This document shows, in pieces, positions 28,901-43,900 of a DNA stretch of 64,000 bases; within the stretch, counting starts at the first letter, position 1; each line of letters opens with the position of its first letter. The notes beneath the pieces are model-generated. The model did no database searches and was not told where the DNA came from. It was given only the letters and a program-made list of their open reading frames with translations. The translations under genes and the position numbers were made by a program. Location of the stretch: assembly GCF_023065955.2 (NCBI RefSeq), contig NW_026622986.1, positions 20,733,848-20,797,847 on the forward strand, given 5' to 3'. The stretch is from Ursus arctos. Lineage: Eukaryota > Chordata > Mammalia > Carnivora > Ursidae.

Positions 28901-31900
28901 GTCCAAACTCATTCCTGGGGCAATTAAATTTCTCTAAATTCTGCTGTCAACCTTTCAAAGTTTATTCCTACTTCTTTTCTGTATAAAAGCCCTGCTATAT
29001 CCCAAGTCATTTACTCCTGCCCAGACCCATCTTGTGCCTTTTTCTTGAAGACTTTATGCACCTTGCCCACTTAGCATGGTGTTCCCCACCTCCCACACCC
29101 AACTTCTCCAATCATTGTTTTAAACCTCTTGAGGAAAAGACCCATATTTGATTCTTTCTCATATTCCTTCTCTGCATCAAATGAAAGCCTCCCTAAATAA
29201 GTATTGACTGATTAGATCATTCTTTCCCACAGTAAGCTTCTTTCCTTCTAATTGCTACAGGGCTTTATAATTGATCCTGTCATCATACAGTTGCATTTCT
29301 TAACTCTCTTCTTTCCTGTATCAGACTTGCAGCCTAACATGAATATAAGCTTCTTTAAGGTCAGAATGAAATCTTCTGCTTCTCCATGTTTTTCTCAATG
29401 CCTAGTGTGGTGTTTAGCGTGGACTGGTTGACTATTCAATGATGCAAGATTAAAAGTACTAAAATAAACACTCACCTGTCTCTTAGGTTAATGTATGAGA
29501 GCAGCTAGCATAGTGTTTGGCACACAGTAAGTACTCTACAAATGGCAGCTCAATCAGGATAACTTCTATCTTTAGAAGGAGTAGTAGCTGCCAGACATAC
29601 AGCCCTCATACTACAAGCTGCAAGAGTTTAGAGGCAGCTGATACAAATAAAATTGATAACTCTGAGTTCAAGTGTACATCCTTACCGAGAACATAAATCC
29701 TGGTTGGAGCTGGCTTTCCCATCCCTTGAGACCATCACCACCTACCCCACAAGTTGAAGAGTTTGTAATTGAATTTATACCCCTTCCCTCAAGGCTGGCT
29801 CAGTCTGAAACACTTAAGATTTGCGAGAATGAACCAGACCAAGGAGAACTCTGGTCGATTTTGCACAGAAGATGAATCACTAATAGGCTGACTCTAAGCA
29901 GGCCCACAGCACACAGAGAGGTGACCTGAAACTGATATTTACATCTTCATAGGAAAGACTGCTCCTTCTTCCGCCAGGATAACCTTTCCCCCAGTTTGTG
30001 TAATGAACTCCTCGCCCATCCGTCCAGAGGAACGTGTGCTCTGAATTCACATCATTCAGCCCAGTCCAGGCATTAAAAGTGGAGTTCTTCATATGATAAG
30101 TAAGAAATGCTGAAAGAAAGTTCCACAAGATAATGTCAGCCTTTGGGGGAAAATACTCAAAATATGGAAAATATTCAAAATACATAATTTTAAAATACTG
30201 AGTATGTGATTAAGGTCTTTACTATTATTTAAAACCACTTACCAGGAAAACAAACACATTCTAACCCTAGTATCACCTTATCAATTCAGTTCGTACTTTG
30301 GAAAGTTTCATATAATAAAAGTCTAGGTTTTATTGGGGCCACTGCAGATAAATGGACAGGCTGGGCTGTGCCCAAGGGCAGTGGGGAACTGGGACAAGGG
30401 TGGCTGAGTCCACCCCATGCCCCGTGCAACACGTTTCTTTCTCATATTTCTCATACACCCCAATCTGGGCTGTGGCTGCCTGCCTCCTGCAGAAAGAGAT
30501 ACTGTTTCTAATTCATACACACTCATCCTATGAGTTAGCAGGTTTCCTGATTCTTTAAATAAGATAATCTGATCCTAAAAACTAGGGGGCAAACAGGCTC
30601 TTAATCCAGAAAACTTCCAAAAATGAAACCTACTTGTCAAAACAAGAAGCATGAGGCTGTCAAGGTATCACGACTTTGGATTTCCAAACCATAAGAGCTA
30701 CCCAATTGGAACCCCCACCCCGGGGCAGCAACTGCTAAGGGGTCAGTGGCCATCCACCCTGTGTGCTTGGACCAGGGGGGCCATCCTGACACTAAGCACT
30801 TGCATCATTAGGAGAGAAGATCTAGAAAAATGCAGAGAAGGTACAGCCAGTGTGGCCTCTTGCTTCCTTGCTCATTCTGTGGCAGAGAGGAGGGTGGTAA
30901 ATATCCAGAAGCTGTAAAAGGCTTCAATGAACACGTGCCCCATCCCTCGTCTATGTGCCCTTGCGTGTGCCCCCCACGCCACCCGGCTGCCTGCCAGGAG
31001 CCGAGGATGCCCAGGTGAATGAACACCAACCGGACAGAACACCTTACAACACTTAATGCTTATACTCGACTCTTGAATGCACATAGGAGACTGAGCGACT
31101 AAGCATTTGGGTTACGCAAAGGAAATGCAAAATAGAGAGAAGCCCAAAGAGATACAATTATCTGTTTCTTCATGAAACAAACAATTCCACGGAAGAGCCA
31201 TTGTTGCATGTTTATTTTCCTGCTAGGGTTGCAGAGGCAGTGACCGCTCTGCTCAGAGATTTGCTTCTTTCTCAACTGAAGGTAAAAGGGAATTTTTTTT
31301 TTCCTCTCAACATTTTTCAGAGGGAGAAGAGCATGGCTAGATATTTATTTTGGTTTTATTTTATTTCCTAAATGAGATCTTAACTTTCCCCATCCCCAAA
31401 TTAAAATGCATGTGGAAAAGGACTACCTGCCAGTATTTCAGCACTGACTTTTTTTTCTGCCAACAACCACAATAAGACTTCAACAACGTGTGCCGGTTTT
31501 GCCAGGAATAATGTTATTTTATCTGAAAATTGTTTCCTTCTGCACATCTCTATTACCCAGGTTCTAATTTTGTGATGCCAGGAATCAGCACTTTGTGGTT
31601 AAGAGAAGAAATCAATTATTATGTTTCTCTGCTGGGTAGCTAAGCCCAAAATGTGGTAGGCCAGTTGGAGAAATATGAATATTCTATTCTGAAAATGTTT
31701 CTATTGTGTGCTATGGTTTGACCCTTTTCTTTTGGTGTCTGGCGAGTTGCTGAACTTGACAAAGGCTCTCAGTGAAACCTTGGTTGATTTACTGTATCAT
31801 GTGTTCCAAGAGGGCACATGGCGGCACTTACGGAGTAGAGAAAACATTTAAGAGATGGCCATAGAGGGTTCCTGGGGCTTTCTTTGTATATTTTCTGAGA

Positions 31901-34900
31901 CATACCATGTCTTCCAGGTAATGATTTTGGAAGTCAATCTCAAACCCAAAAGGGAATTTAGAAATTATGCAGTTCCTCATCTCCCCCTTAACAACTCACA
32001 TAAATTCATTCGTACAAATATTTATTGAACATCTTTCATGCTATGTACAAGTCTGACTCTACAGCATCCAGTTGAGAATGTTCCAACGTAAGCATTTTCA
32101 CAGCTCTGTAGAGAACTCACAAAGCAGCTCATTTAATCAGTTCTAATTGTGAGAATGACCTCGCAGTTTTAAGCCTAAATCTATTTCTTTGTAACAGCCA
32201 TTCATTTGTCCTAAGTCTTCATTCTGGAACGATACGGGTCCACACCTTCTCTTTTTATAGCCCACACCCCCTCTTTCCAGGCTGTGAAAGCAGAAGGTCT
32301 CTCAAATATGCCTCACTTGCTGCCTGCAGAGGCTTCCAAACCCTCCATGAATTTAGTTACTTCATCCGGCTGGTCTGCGGGTGGCCAGCATCCTCCTCCA
32401 AGTGATAAGTCACTAATCCAGCTTAGTATCTATTTCCGGTAAGTCAGCCATGAAAAGACCATGCAAAACTGGTCAACTATCTTTCTCTTAACAATATACC
32501 GAATTTTACAATCTGCTGTATGGATATGATGAGTTTTCTCCTTCAGTGTTTTCTTCAAAGCTCTGGTTTATCCTTATGTTTTATCGGGGGAAAAAGTCCC
32601 AATTTGTTCAAATTTCCTATTTAAAAATTAGTTTTATTGCATTTTAAGGTATGTGATCAAGTGATTAGAATTGCTAATTTTCCATTTCACTCCTAGAACT
32701 ACTCAACGTCCTTGGCTCTTTGGGGAATAAACTCGTTTGGTGGAAACAGAATGGAACGTAAGTTGAGGGAGCCAGTTTGATTCCCAACCCTCCCGCTTAG
32801 CAGTGGGGTCCCTGAACACCACTTCCTCATTCACAAGTGTGGTGATGATAACTGGCTTCGCAGAGTTGTCCTAACAATGAAAAAGGTCTTTCTATGTTAA
32901 ATGCCCAGGGCGGTGCCTACAACTGAATAAAATAGTTCTCCATGTGAGTTTGGGTTTTCTCCCCTGACTAGTGTTTATTCTGGAAAACCAAAACATCATT
33001 TACTATCAGCAGGGGGGGAAATTACATATTTAAGTGCATCACGGATTGTACAATGTCTGCTTACCTTGCTCTTTTTCATTGCGGATCGATACCAGATTTC
33101 CCCCAAATCCTATGCAAGCTTTTCGTGCCTCTTGCCAATTTTTTCTTTCTTCTTCCACAAATCCAAAGATTTTGAAACACTTCGATGAAAGAAAAAAAAA
33201 AAAGGGACTAAGTACAGATAATAGTGTTTGGTCTGAAGAAATGAAAAATTTTCACAAAGATTATAGCTGCATATAAATATTCTCCAACCAAATAGAGATC
33301 CAAAAGGTTAAGGGAGTTTTACCACCCATGAACTTCCTTTGCAAAGTTTTTTTCTTCCTCAGAACAAAGGACACACATCTCCAAGTACACTCTCTATTTC
33401 CATAAAGCATTTGACATAGGAATCTCTATCTATCCTTGCCTACATTTTTCTGAAGTCCTTAGGTAAGCAAAAGTTACCTCTGAGCTGAAAGATTGGCACT
33501 GTCACTCTCTGTATTGATCAATACCAAGACGACAACTAATTTTCTTAGTACCTTGTTATTGTAAAAATTCCAGCCTTCCTTACAACCTCCTGGGACTGAA
33601 GGCACCGTTGGAGTCACGGTGGCATTGATGCTGCTATTATGTCTCTGGCAGATGAAGGCATTTGGATAACCACAATTAATGTCATTCCAAAACCCTGGCA
33701 AAGGACAAAGAGCCAAGTTAGACTTTCATATTTGCATTTAAAAACATTCTTTTTTTAAAAAAAATGCATTTATGTTTTAGAAGGATTCTCAGAAATGGCT
33801 TCGACTACAAACATTTTTACACAAGTGGCTAGAAAGATCTTTGTCCTACCCTTTTGTTCTTTCCCTGAAACTGGTCAGAGTTCAACTTTATAGAGAGCTT
33901 CCTGGGAGCTCAGAATAAACCTGGTGTTGCAGATGTATTATCTAAATAGCCAGTAAGAGCTAATAATAATAATTTAATAATACCTACACTTAGATATACC
34001 AAGCATTTTCTTAGTGTTTTAAGGTATATTATATCTTTAATCTTTTCAACGACAGGTACGTTCTGTCATTCTCATTTTACAGACAAAGATGTGGAGACAG
34101 ATAAAGGAGATAGATAAACATTCTGGATATTTTACTCAAATCGAAACATACAGAAATACGTAAAATGAGACGTGAGAAGACTGTGTCATGTATTAGAGCA
34201 AATGTTAAGCCTCCATTCTCACAAACCAAACAGTGATGCTGCTGAAATTTAACGTCTTTATTTTCTCTGCTCTTCTGGCTGCTTTAAGTGCACAACTTGC
34301 TACCTTTAGCCTAGGGATGTAGCAAATGACACATCACACCACAAGGCAAATTCAAGCTTTTTATATTGTCTACCTGAATTTGAATACATGGTCACGCAGT
34401 TTTCATCGTCATTTGCAAAATTAGGTTCACCTGTGGCCCAAGCCACGTAATCCACTTTGCTTCCGTCCATCCAACTGGAGAAGAAAATTCAGGCATTTAG
34501 CAATAATAATCCAAACATTAGGATAACTGGCTACATGCTGGTGTGGGGAACAGATTAGTCAACGAAGATGAACAGGGCACAGGATTTTAAGCAAACAGAA
34601 GAGAGGATTCTAGAAGACCAGCAGGAAAACTCCCAAGTGGTTGGTGCTTCCCGTGGCACCGTGCTCCTTCCTCTGCGGCAACTCAGTGCCCTGGCTAGTC
34701 TGTCTTCTTTTCCCTCCCTGGAAGAAGCTACCTTTTGTCTTGAAGTGAGAGAGGTCATGGAGACCCCGGTTTCTCGGGAAGTGGGCCAGAAGCAAATAGC
34801 CTCTCGGAGTGATTCCCGCAAAACAAAACCACCCATAGAGAGAGACCAAGAATTCAGAGTTTCTCATTAAGCCCATCTTCTGATTTTCATGTTTGTTCTA

Positions 34901-37900
34901 GGCTTTTCCTAAGGTATGTGGGCCAATGCTTATTTTCATAAATTATAATTCAGAGACTGTTAGCTGGAAAGAGAGCAAGGGATCATCAAATGCGACCCTC
35001 TCATTTAAGAGATGATTGAAACGGGTGCTTGTCCAAAGAAGCATCAAGCACTTCTGATCTTTAAAAATAATGAGTGTGAGTTTGGGTCTCTATTGCTCAA
35101 AGTGGCAATTAATGGTCAAGCGGAACATATGTGGCTAAAACATCTGTGACTGAGCCAGAAAGACATATCTGCTCTTCAAACTTAGGAGAACATGTGTATT
35201 AATGAACAAGGACAGAAACCCCAAAAATGTACTAATTTCCTCCCTCCCACAGCTTTTCCTGGCCCCTGTATCTAATGGAAAACAGTACAGTCATTCCTTT
35301 GAAGGGAAAGCATTTCAGGCAGTTGCAAGGGTATTTCAAAGTAGTGCTGTGAAAACAGTAAGTGCGGCAACAAAAAAGGACCCTTTAATTCTGTGCGCCA
35401 AGGATGGTCTAAATGGGAATCACAATTTTCAAAATAAGTTCAATATTCATATTTGTATAACACACCTTCTTACTAGATCACTGGCTAACGTGTGATGATA
35501 CCCTATAACAAGATCAGTGTTTTGCAAGATTGAGTCAAACTTGGAGTTGTCTGTTTGAGACTTATGATGTTGAAAATATTCAACAGGATTTTAAAAAATT
35601 CTTTTTGTCTCTTTAAAGACCCTTTTTAGATTGAGAACTCAGTAGGATTTTTAAAAACGTACCCAGCAAAGCTAAAGTGTCAAAATAACTCTTACATGTT
35701 TTATCAGATCACTCTCTGAAGCAACGTTGTTTCATTTGGATGTACTTACATAAACTTCTTATCCAAGCTGATCCGTAAGCCGATAAAATATGCTGGCTGT
35801 GCATCATTCCTGTTTACCTGAAAGACGGAAGTTGACATATAGTTCAATCCTTACTTATATAATGAGAAAATTATTTTTTAAATAAAGATTTATTTATTTA
35901 TCTGCGAGACAGAGAGAGCATGAGCAGGGGGAGGGGCAGAGGGAGAGAGAGAGAATCTCAAGCAAACTCCATGCTGAGTGCAGAGCCCAACATGGGGCTC
36001 GATCTCAGGACCCCAAGATTATGACCTGCGCCAAAACCAAGAGTTGGTGTTCCACCAACTGAGCCACCCAAGCACCCCTATAATAAAAAAAAATCCTTAA
36101 ATAAAACCTACTTATTAATGAGGCAGCCCATCTGGGACCTTCTCTAAGGGGGGATTCATGTAGAAATTCTGTCGTACATTAAAGTTATGTTTTTCATAGA
36201 AATAATAAGAAAAATATTAGGGTGCTTGGCTAAGTCGGAGGAGCATGTGACTCTTGATCTTGAGGTTGTGAATTCGAGCCCCACGTTGGGGGTAGAAATT
36301 ACTTAAATAAATAAGCTTTAAAAAAAAAAGAGAAAGAAAAATATGCACACTATATAAGAACCTGAATTTATAAAACAAATATCTTAAATCATTCTCTATA
36401 ATACCAAATGCCTATAGTTATAAGGTTGTTGAAGATATTCTTTAAAACAAAGTAACCATTTAGTATTTGGCTTAAGGAAAGACTTCATCCACGTATATAT
36501 TTGTGCAATATTAGGAAATTCCCTAAAAATTTCAAACCAAGATATATCCACAAAGATGAAGATAAGTCACACTACACTTGAATACCTTGTAAGTAAATGA
36601 ATTTTTATTTTCATTACGTTCACCTTATTTTTTTTCTGCTTTCCCTCTTAACTCCTTTCTGGTAAGCAACAAGGATGCCATGAAGATTTTGAAAAAGAAA
36701 TCCTAAGCCAACTACCTTTGGAAAGAATAAACTATGCTCTCACTGTTATGTGACAATTTTGGTACAACCAAGGAAGATTTTCATGTGGATAATCAAGCTG
36801 TACTTTTAACCAACAATTTGGTCCAACTAAGATGGATTTTTGAATAATCAACCTACACTATACACAAAGGGTCCAGGATTGATATATAACAACTAGTTAA
36901 GAATTATGATCTTTAGGGGCGCCTGGGTGGCACAGCGGTTAAGCGTCTGCCTTCGGCTCAGGGCATGATCCCGGCGTTATGGGATCGAGCCCCACGTCAG
37001 GCTCCTCCACTATGAGCCTGCTTCTTCCTCTCCCACTCCCCCTGCTTGTGTTCCCTCTCTCACTGGCTGTCTCTATCTCTGTCAAATAAATAAATAAAAT
37101 CTTAAAAAAAAAAAAAAGAATTATGATCTTTGAAGATCAAATTAGTGAACACAAAGCTATCATGTCTGGGTCCTCACAAAGTCTTGACTAAAAACTTTCT
37201 GGGGTCTGTGATTCTGCACTGAATATTTAAACAAACAGGTCACTCATTTCTGTTATGGCCAGCATCTACCTCTCCTCCTCTGACATTGACATCTTTGTCC
37301 TGACCTTAGAAAATTCAAATTCAGCCCATAATTTGAAACTGCACCATGGGGTACCAATAGTAGACTCTATCTTTGCTTATTGCATCACTGTTTCATTCTC
37401 CAATTAATCAAATTCTTACATATTTCCATAGAAACTTCTTTTTACTTTCACTTTGAATAGAAACAAGATCACCAAAGTTCTTCTTGCAAAATTCTCGGGC
37501 TTTGTCCATGGTTTCCTTCTCTTTGCTAAAGTAATACTGGTAGTCTTTGTAAATAACCCACCCATCTTCAGTGACTGGTGGATCTGAAAAATTAATGGGA
37601 AAAGGGTGATGCATTTTACTTAGACAAATTCAAGAACCCGGCCCGTGTGGTACACAAAACTGAAAAGGACAGAGTAGCTTTCTCAGCGGTGTCTGCAACT
37701 CTGAGAGCCCAAAATAAGCAGGCTGTTTATGCCAAATACAGACTGAATTACCTAAGGCCAGATATCCACTTTGCACCAACTCTGGAACTTTTTCTTCTCA
37801 ATTAAGTTCCATGTATCGTCATTGCGTCAAAGAGCTCCCAATGTTACTTTTATCAATAGAATCACATAGCTGGCAGGACTTACCAGGACTAACTTCACCC

Positions 37901-40900
37901 CTGATATTCTGAGTTCAAGAAGGGGAAGCTGGGAGAAATCAGCTTTCATATCAAAAGAACAAAGAGCCTGTAATAGATGGACTTGGGTGCTTCAGCGTCT
38001 AACTGGAGAAGCAAGGAAATCACACACCAGGAGGACTCCTAAGCCTTCTTCCAAACCACGGTATTCTACAGTTCTGTGCTACTACAGGCTGACTAAGAGC
38101 CCTCAAAGATATCCATGTCCTATTCTCTGGAATCTGTAACTGTTACCTTCTATAGAAAAAGGCACTTTGTACATGATTAATTGAAGGGTCTTGAGAAGGA
38201 GAGATGATCCTAGATTATCCGGTAGGCCCTAATGTCATCACAAGTATATGTAAAGAGGGAGATCTGACTATGGAAGAAGAACGCAATGTGATCAATGAAG
38301 CAAAATCCTACACTGCTGGTTTTTCAAGACGGAGCAGGGGGCCACCAACTAACAAATGCAAGGAATTCAGTTCTAGAAGTTAGTAAAGGCAAGAAATCAG
38401 ATTCTCCCGTAGAGCCTCTGGAGGAAGCACGGTCCTGACAATTTTAGCCCAGTGAAACGGAGTTCATATTTCTGAATAAGTGGGCGTTGCTTTAAGCCAC
38501 TGAGTTTGTGGTAATTTGTGACAGCTACCCCTGGAAACCAATACAGTACTCAAGAGGAGATCTGCCCCCTAGATAGGATTCAAGAGCCCTTGAGACATTG
38601 TATTAAAATGCCTTGTGTTTGTGCATATGAGCATCTGTCTAGAGGAAAAGATCCACACTTCCACGAGATTCTCAAAGATATTGAGAACTCTGTTCTTCCC
38701 AGGTTTAAGAATGTTTCATAGAGAAAGGAAAGGGGGGAGGGAAGGTTATCAATATGGAGATCACAAAATAAGGAAACACCTACTGTCTTGAGGAGCTGGT
38801 GTTGGCTCAGGTTTTGGGGTTTGTCCTGGAAAACAAAAGAAAATCAGATCATAAAGAGTGCTTGAAATTCTGCACTCACATATCCTTCTAATTTTACTAT
38901 TTTCCTGGATCAAAATAGCTAAAAACATAACTGTTCTCTCTTTCTCTTTCTCTCCCTCTCTTCTACTCCCCAGTTCTCCCAGCATGTCATGGAGTTGGAG
39001 AAGGAAGGACACAGAATTAGGTAAGTCATAGCCACCAGAAATTGGAAGACACTTTTCAGGCCCAACAAATGGTGTCATGGAAAGGAAAGACAGGAACACA
39101 AGTTTTGGATTCAGAAAGCCCAGTTTCAAATCCCAGACTGGGGTATTAATTGTCTACCATCAATTCTGTCAACTGCTAAAAAGAGTTAGTAATATGGTTA
39201 GAGAGGCAAGGTAAAATACATGTGCTGTTGGTATATAGAAGGTAATCAATAGATGTTTGGTTGACAGTTATGCATCCCATAATTAGCTGTGAAATTACTT
39301 AAAATTTCATTATTTGAAACCATTAAAGACACTATTTATTTACAAAATATTTTCTTCAAAGAATCTTATTTTTATTAAATGTATGTTTTGCTAAAAGTTG
39401 AATGAAATATTTTTCTTGTCAAGTAGCTAATGATATATCTGGACTTTTCTGGAACCTGATAAAAGCACTCAGGTTACCCACAGCTTGGCTTAATGTAGTT
39501 AACATCTGTAAGCATAGAGCTACTAACAATACATAAAGAAACTAGTCATTGGTAGCTAGGAGACCTCTAAAGAAAAACTCGCCACTATTTATTCCTCCAT
39601 TCTGAAAACTGTGAAAGCACTAATCTATGCAGGAGTGAGGAAAATAGGCAGACAGATAGTGAGAGAGCAACGGGTCTCTAGCAGTGGAGCTGGGACAGTA
39701 GCCAAGGTCCCCAACAGCAGAGGGCAATGTGGTTCCACTTAACTGTTTACAAGGGAGGAAGATTATGTATATTGTGGTTCAAGGGAAGATCTGTTCATTC
39801 CCTTATCTTAACAGGAGAACCTGGATCCTCTGACCTCAATGCCTGACTTGGCCATGTGGAACTTTCTGAGTCCACGTGATCATGACTGACAACATGCGGT
39901 GATATTTTTTTGACCACCAATAACATGGTGGGTATAATAGCACCAGGTGCCTCAGAACGGTGCTTGTTTTTTGTGCTGAACATTTATTTAAGAAATCCAT
40001 ATTTAGAATATTTGGGAAACTTTCACCTATCGGATGGCTAGCATAAGTCAGAGAGGGTAACTACTCCAAAAAAGAAAGGGCATTTGTATGACTCTGCTTA
40101 CAGTGTAGACTACCCCACCCACTCCCACCCCTGCAGAAGCTGAGCCAGAAACACAGCTTGTGGGAACTATTTTAGAGGACGTGACTCTTGTCCAGGATTC
40201 CCGGGTGGCCTTTTGATCTTCTGTTCCTTTGGAACATTTATCTGTGCTCAGTGACTTCATTCTTATCCTGTGAAATGATGGCCCCTGCCAGTTCCCTTAT
40301 TTTGTTATTTTGTTTGTTTGGTTCTGCTAATAAAGGGAAAATATTGGGATATCAGCAGGTTGTTCTCCAATGTGAGATAAAATAAAGGACAGGTGGCCAT
40401 ACCTTTTTGTATCTGGCAAATCCAGTTGTTAAGATGTTCGCAGTTAATGTCATTCCAGGACATACCAGAGTCCCCTTTCAACTCACCACAGTATTCAACA
40501 TTTTGGTAATTGTTAGGTTCTCCATAAGCCCAATTTTCATATGAAACCTATGTCCGAAATATTACATTGCAACGATTAATCATTTCTATCAGGCCATTTC
40601 CTATCATTTATCCAAATGGGAAAGGAAAGGCATATCAACATTTTAAAAAATCTATTTACTTTTCTTTGCAATAGGTTTGTTTTGAAAGCAAGGTTTATGA
40701 AAATGGGTGGGAAAGAAATAGCTTTCATTATATGGAAACTTCCAAAGCTGAAGAGAATATGCTATTAATTATTTAAAATTTTCTTTGGTCTTATTGATAG
40801 AATGGATTCAGGGCCATAGAGGGGGGATTTATATCTAGGAAAAACTTGGTAAAAAAGCCCCACTTCTCAGTATTGGGAGTTCCTAAAACGCTAATATCCC

Positions 40901-43900
40901 TAATTCTTAAGCGGTAGTCTTTCAGTGTGATGTTGGAAACTGTCTCCATTAGATAGGTAGGATAGAGAAGGACAATTAGTTCTTCTTACAAAAGAAAAAG
41001 ACTTATGAAATACTGCTAACAAAGCTACCACACTTCACCTAAATTAACAGTAGAAACCAATGGAGGGGTGGGCTCAGGTCCCCTTTGCTGTTTTCAGTGT
41101 GGAATCAGAGCCAACGGAGTCTTAGACAAAGCATCTTCCAGAAACATCAATACGAAATCCAAGTGTCCATGGAGCTATCATATAAATCACTTAACTCAAG
41201 TGCCTTGAAAAGCTGCTGATGGTTTGTAAGAGGAGGTAGAACCGAAATTACATAAAATCACTTCCTGGGATGACTAGAACGCTAAATGCTGCCGGCATAT
41301 GTCTTAGCCTCTCACTTCTCCATTCCCAAGAATGGGGAAGGCTGACAAGTCCCAGTGGTTACTAGTGGATTCTCGGAAGTTGTTTCCAGATCTCCTGATC
41401 TATAAGAAGCTATAGAACGCTCAATTTTTTATATTGTTTTTAATTTTAATTCCAGTTTTAATTTTAAACAATTTGAAAATTCCAGTTTCCAATTTTAATA
41501 CAGTGTTATATTAGTTTCGGGTGTACCATATAGTGATTCAACACTTCCACACATTACTCAGTGCTCATCGCAATAAGTGTGCTCTTCATCCACTTCACCT
41601 AGTTCACCCATCCCCCCACCATCTCCTTTCTGGTGACCACTAATTTGTTCTCTATAGTTAAGAGTCTGTTTCTTGGTTTGTCTCTCTCTCTTTTTTTCCT
41701 TCGCTTGTTGCTTTCTTTCTTAAATTCCACGTATGAGTGCAATCACACGGTATTTGTCTTTCTCTGACTGACTTATTTCACTTAGTGTTATACTCTCTAG
41801 CTCTATCCATGTTGTTGCAAATGGCAAGATTTCATTCTTTTTTATGGCTGAATAATATTCCATTGTATATAGATATATACACACATCATATCTTTACCCA
41901 TTCATCTGTCAATGGACACTTGGGCAGCTTCCATAGTTATAAATAATGCTGCAATAAACATAGGAGTGCATGTATCCCTTTGAATTAGTGTTTTTTTTTA
42001 TTTTTGGGGTAAATACCCAGTACTGTAATTGCTGGGTCATAGGGTACTTTTATTTTTAACTTTTTGAGGAATTTCCATACTGTTTTCCACAGTGGCTGCA
42101 CCAGTTTGCATTCCCACCAACGGTGCACAAGGGTTCCATTTTCTCCACATCCTCGCCAACACTTGTTTAGAACTCAATTTTTAAGAAGTTTAACTAACTA
42201 CTTGCACACAAATTTTGCATGATAGAATGAAAACATTGTTTTATTTAAACTAGCAAAATGAGTTTTCTAATTCTTTTTCATCCAGCCTACCATGCTTATA
42301 CCTTAGATGAACAGGAGAACTGTATCAGGGCAGGAGCAGAATCATGATCCAAAATAGCATTTACTTTTGCATAGAAAAATGTTTCTAGCTATCATAATAA
42401 CCTGTTTTACCAAAAACTTGGATTAAGCCCAAGGATAACATCAAAATAAATACACAATAAAGTAAGAAAATGAGATATTAAATCAAATTACTCACAGGAG
42501 AGCCATCACTCCAAGTAAAGCCCTCTGAAGGACTTCCATATGTCAATCCCAGCCAAAATAATTCATGGTAGCTTCCGCTAGCCCTGCAATTTAAAAGACA
42601 TAAAGACAGCTTATACTATTGGATGAACCAAGGCTGGTTACCTACAAGAGCTAATCAAATTTGAAAGTTATCTTCCAAACCAGGTTAAGAGATTCAACGA
42701 CTAAGTATAAGCATTATGCAATTACTATGCATTTTGGCATAGTCCATAAGTATACTGAAAATGAGCCACCATTTGAGAATACATAATTACAAAGCACTGA
42801 AAGATAGTAATTCATTTATTCATTTAATAACATGGATTGAGTGTCTTGTACTTTTATAGAGCAATTCATCACAGGATTTATATGTATAAAATTAAAGCAT
42901 TTGGAACTGAAACCAGATCAAAAAGGTCCTATGGATTTGGGATACAATTTAGGCACTCAAAGTAACATTATGAGCCAACAATTTCAGAAATGGAAGAATT
43001 TTCTCAACATCATTAGCACCAAAGAGGTAAAAGAAGGGAGTATTATATAGAAAAGACACTTACGCTATCAATCGCCATATTGTTTGCTGTTCTTCTTTAT
43101 TATTGATACTAGCTAGGTCACCGCCCAGAGCTTTACAAAAATCTCGAGATTCAAACCAGGTTTTCTTCTCATGTTTTCCTTTTGCAAACAGCTAAAGATG
43201 ATATAGTTTCAGAAGTTATTTTGGGGTACTCGATTGCTTATCAAATCAAAAGACAGAATTATTTACTTTTGATGAGATTTCATTCTATAGAAATTAAGAC
43301 TGCTATGGTGCAAAACAATGTAATTCTCTTGGTTGAAAATCAATTTAGGAGTAAGTATTTGGGTAACAAAATGTGTGGGATGATATTTTGTTGAGAAAAC
43401 CTTAGAAAATAAAAGCATTTTATAGCACAGGAGAAATTAGATTAAAATCGTATAAGTTTCAGGCACATGGGTCAGGCATATAGCTCACTGTGGAAGACAG
43501 GATTAATTTGGTTAAGCGTGAAAAGTAGCACTGAGATGGGAAAGAAAGAAGAATTTTATTTATTTTTTTTTTAGAGAGAGAGAGCACATGCAAGCAGGGG
43601 GAGGGGAGGGGCAGAGGGAGAGGAAGAGGAAGAGAGAGAATCTTAAGCAGGCTCCATGCTTAGGGTGGATCCTGACACAGGGCTTGATCTCACGACCCTG
43701 AGATCATGACCTGATCTGAGATCAAGAGCCAGACACTTAAATGACTGAGCCACCCAGGGGCCCCAAAAAACCTTCGACACAGAGAAAGTAAACACAAATA
43801 AGGAAAAAACTTCCAAACAAACAAAAATTGTACCACAATTTGTTATCCTGTTTAGTTTAAACAATGAATAACCTGGCAGTCTTTCAATACTTAGTTGTTG

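Noticed and set aside
29880..29942. Read-through of the CTLD6 exon past its donor giving a short novel C-terminus
   Set aside because: The GT donor and phase fit the next exon perfectly, so there is no need for a retained-intron isoform without transcript evidence.
34555..34876. Overlapping open frames on both strands beside the CTLD5 EPN exon
   Set aside because: They are short, mutually overlapping and without recognisable motifs. They lie inside the intron between two well-supported MRC1 exons.
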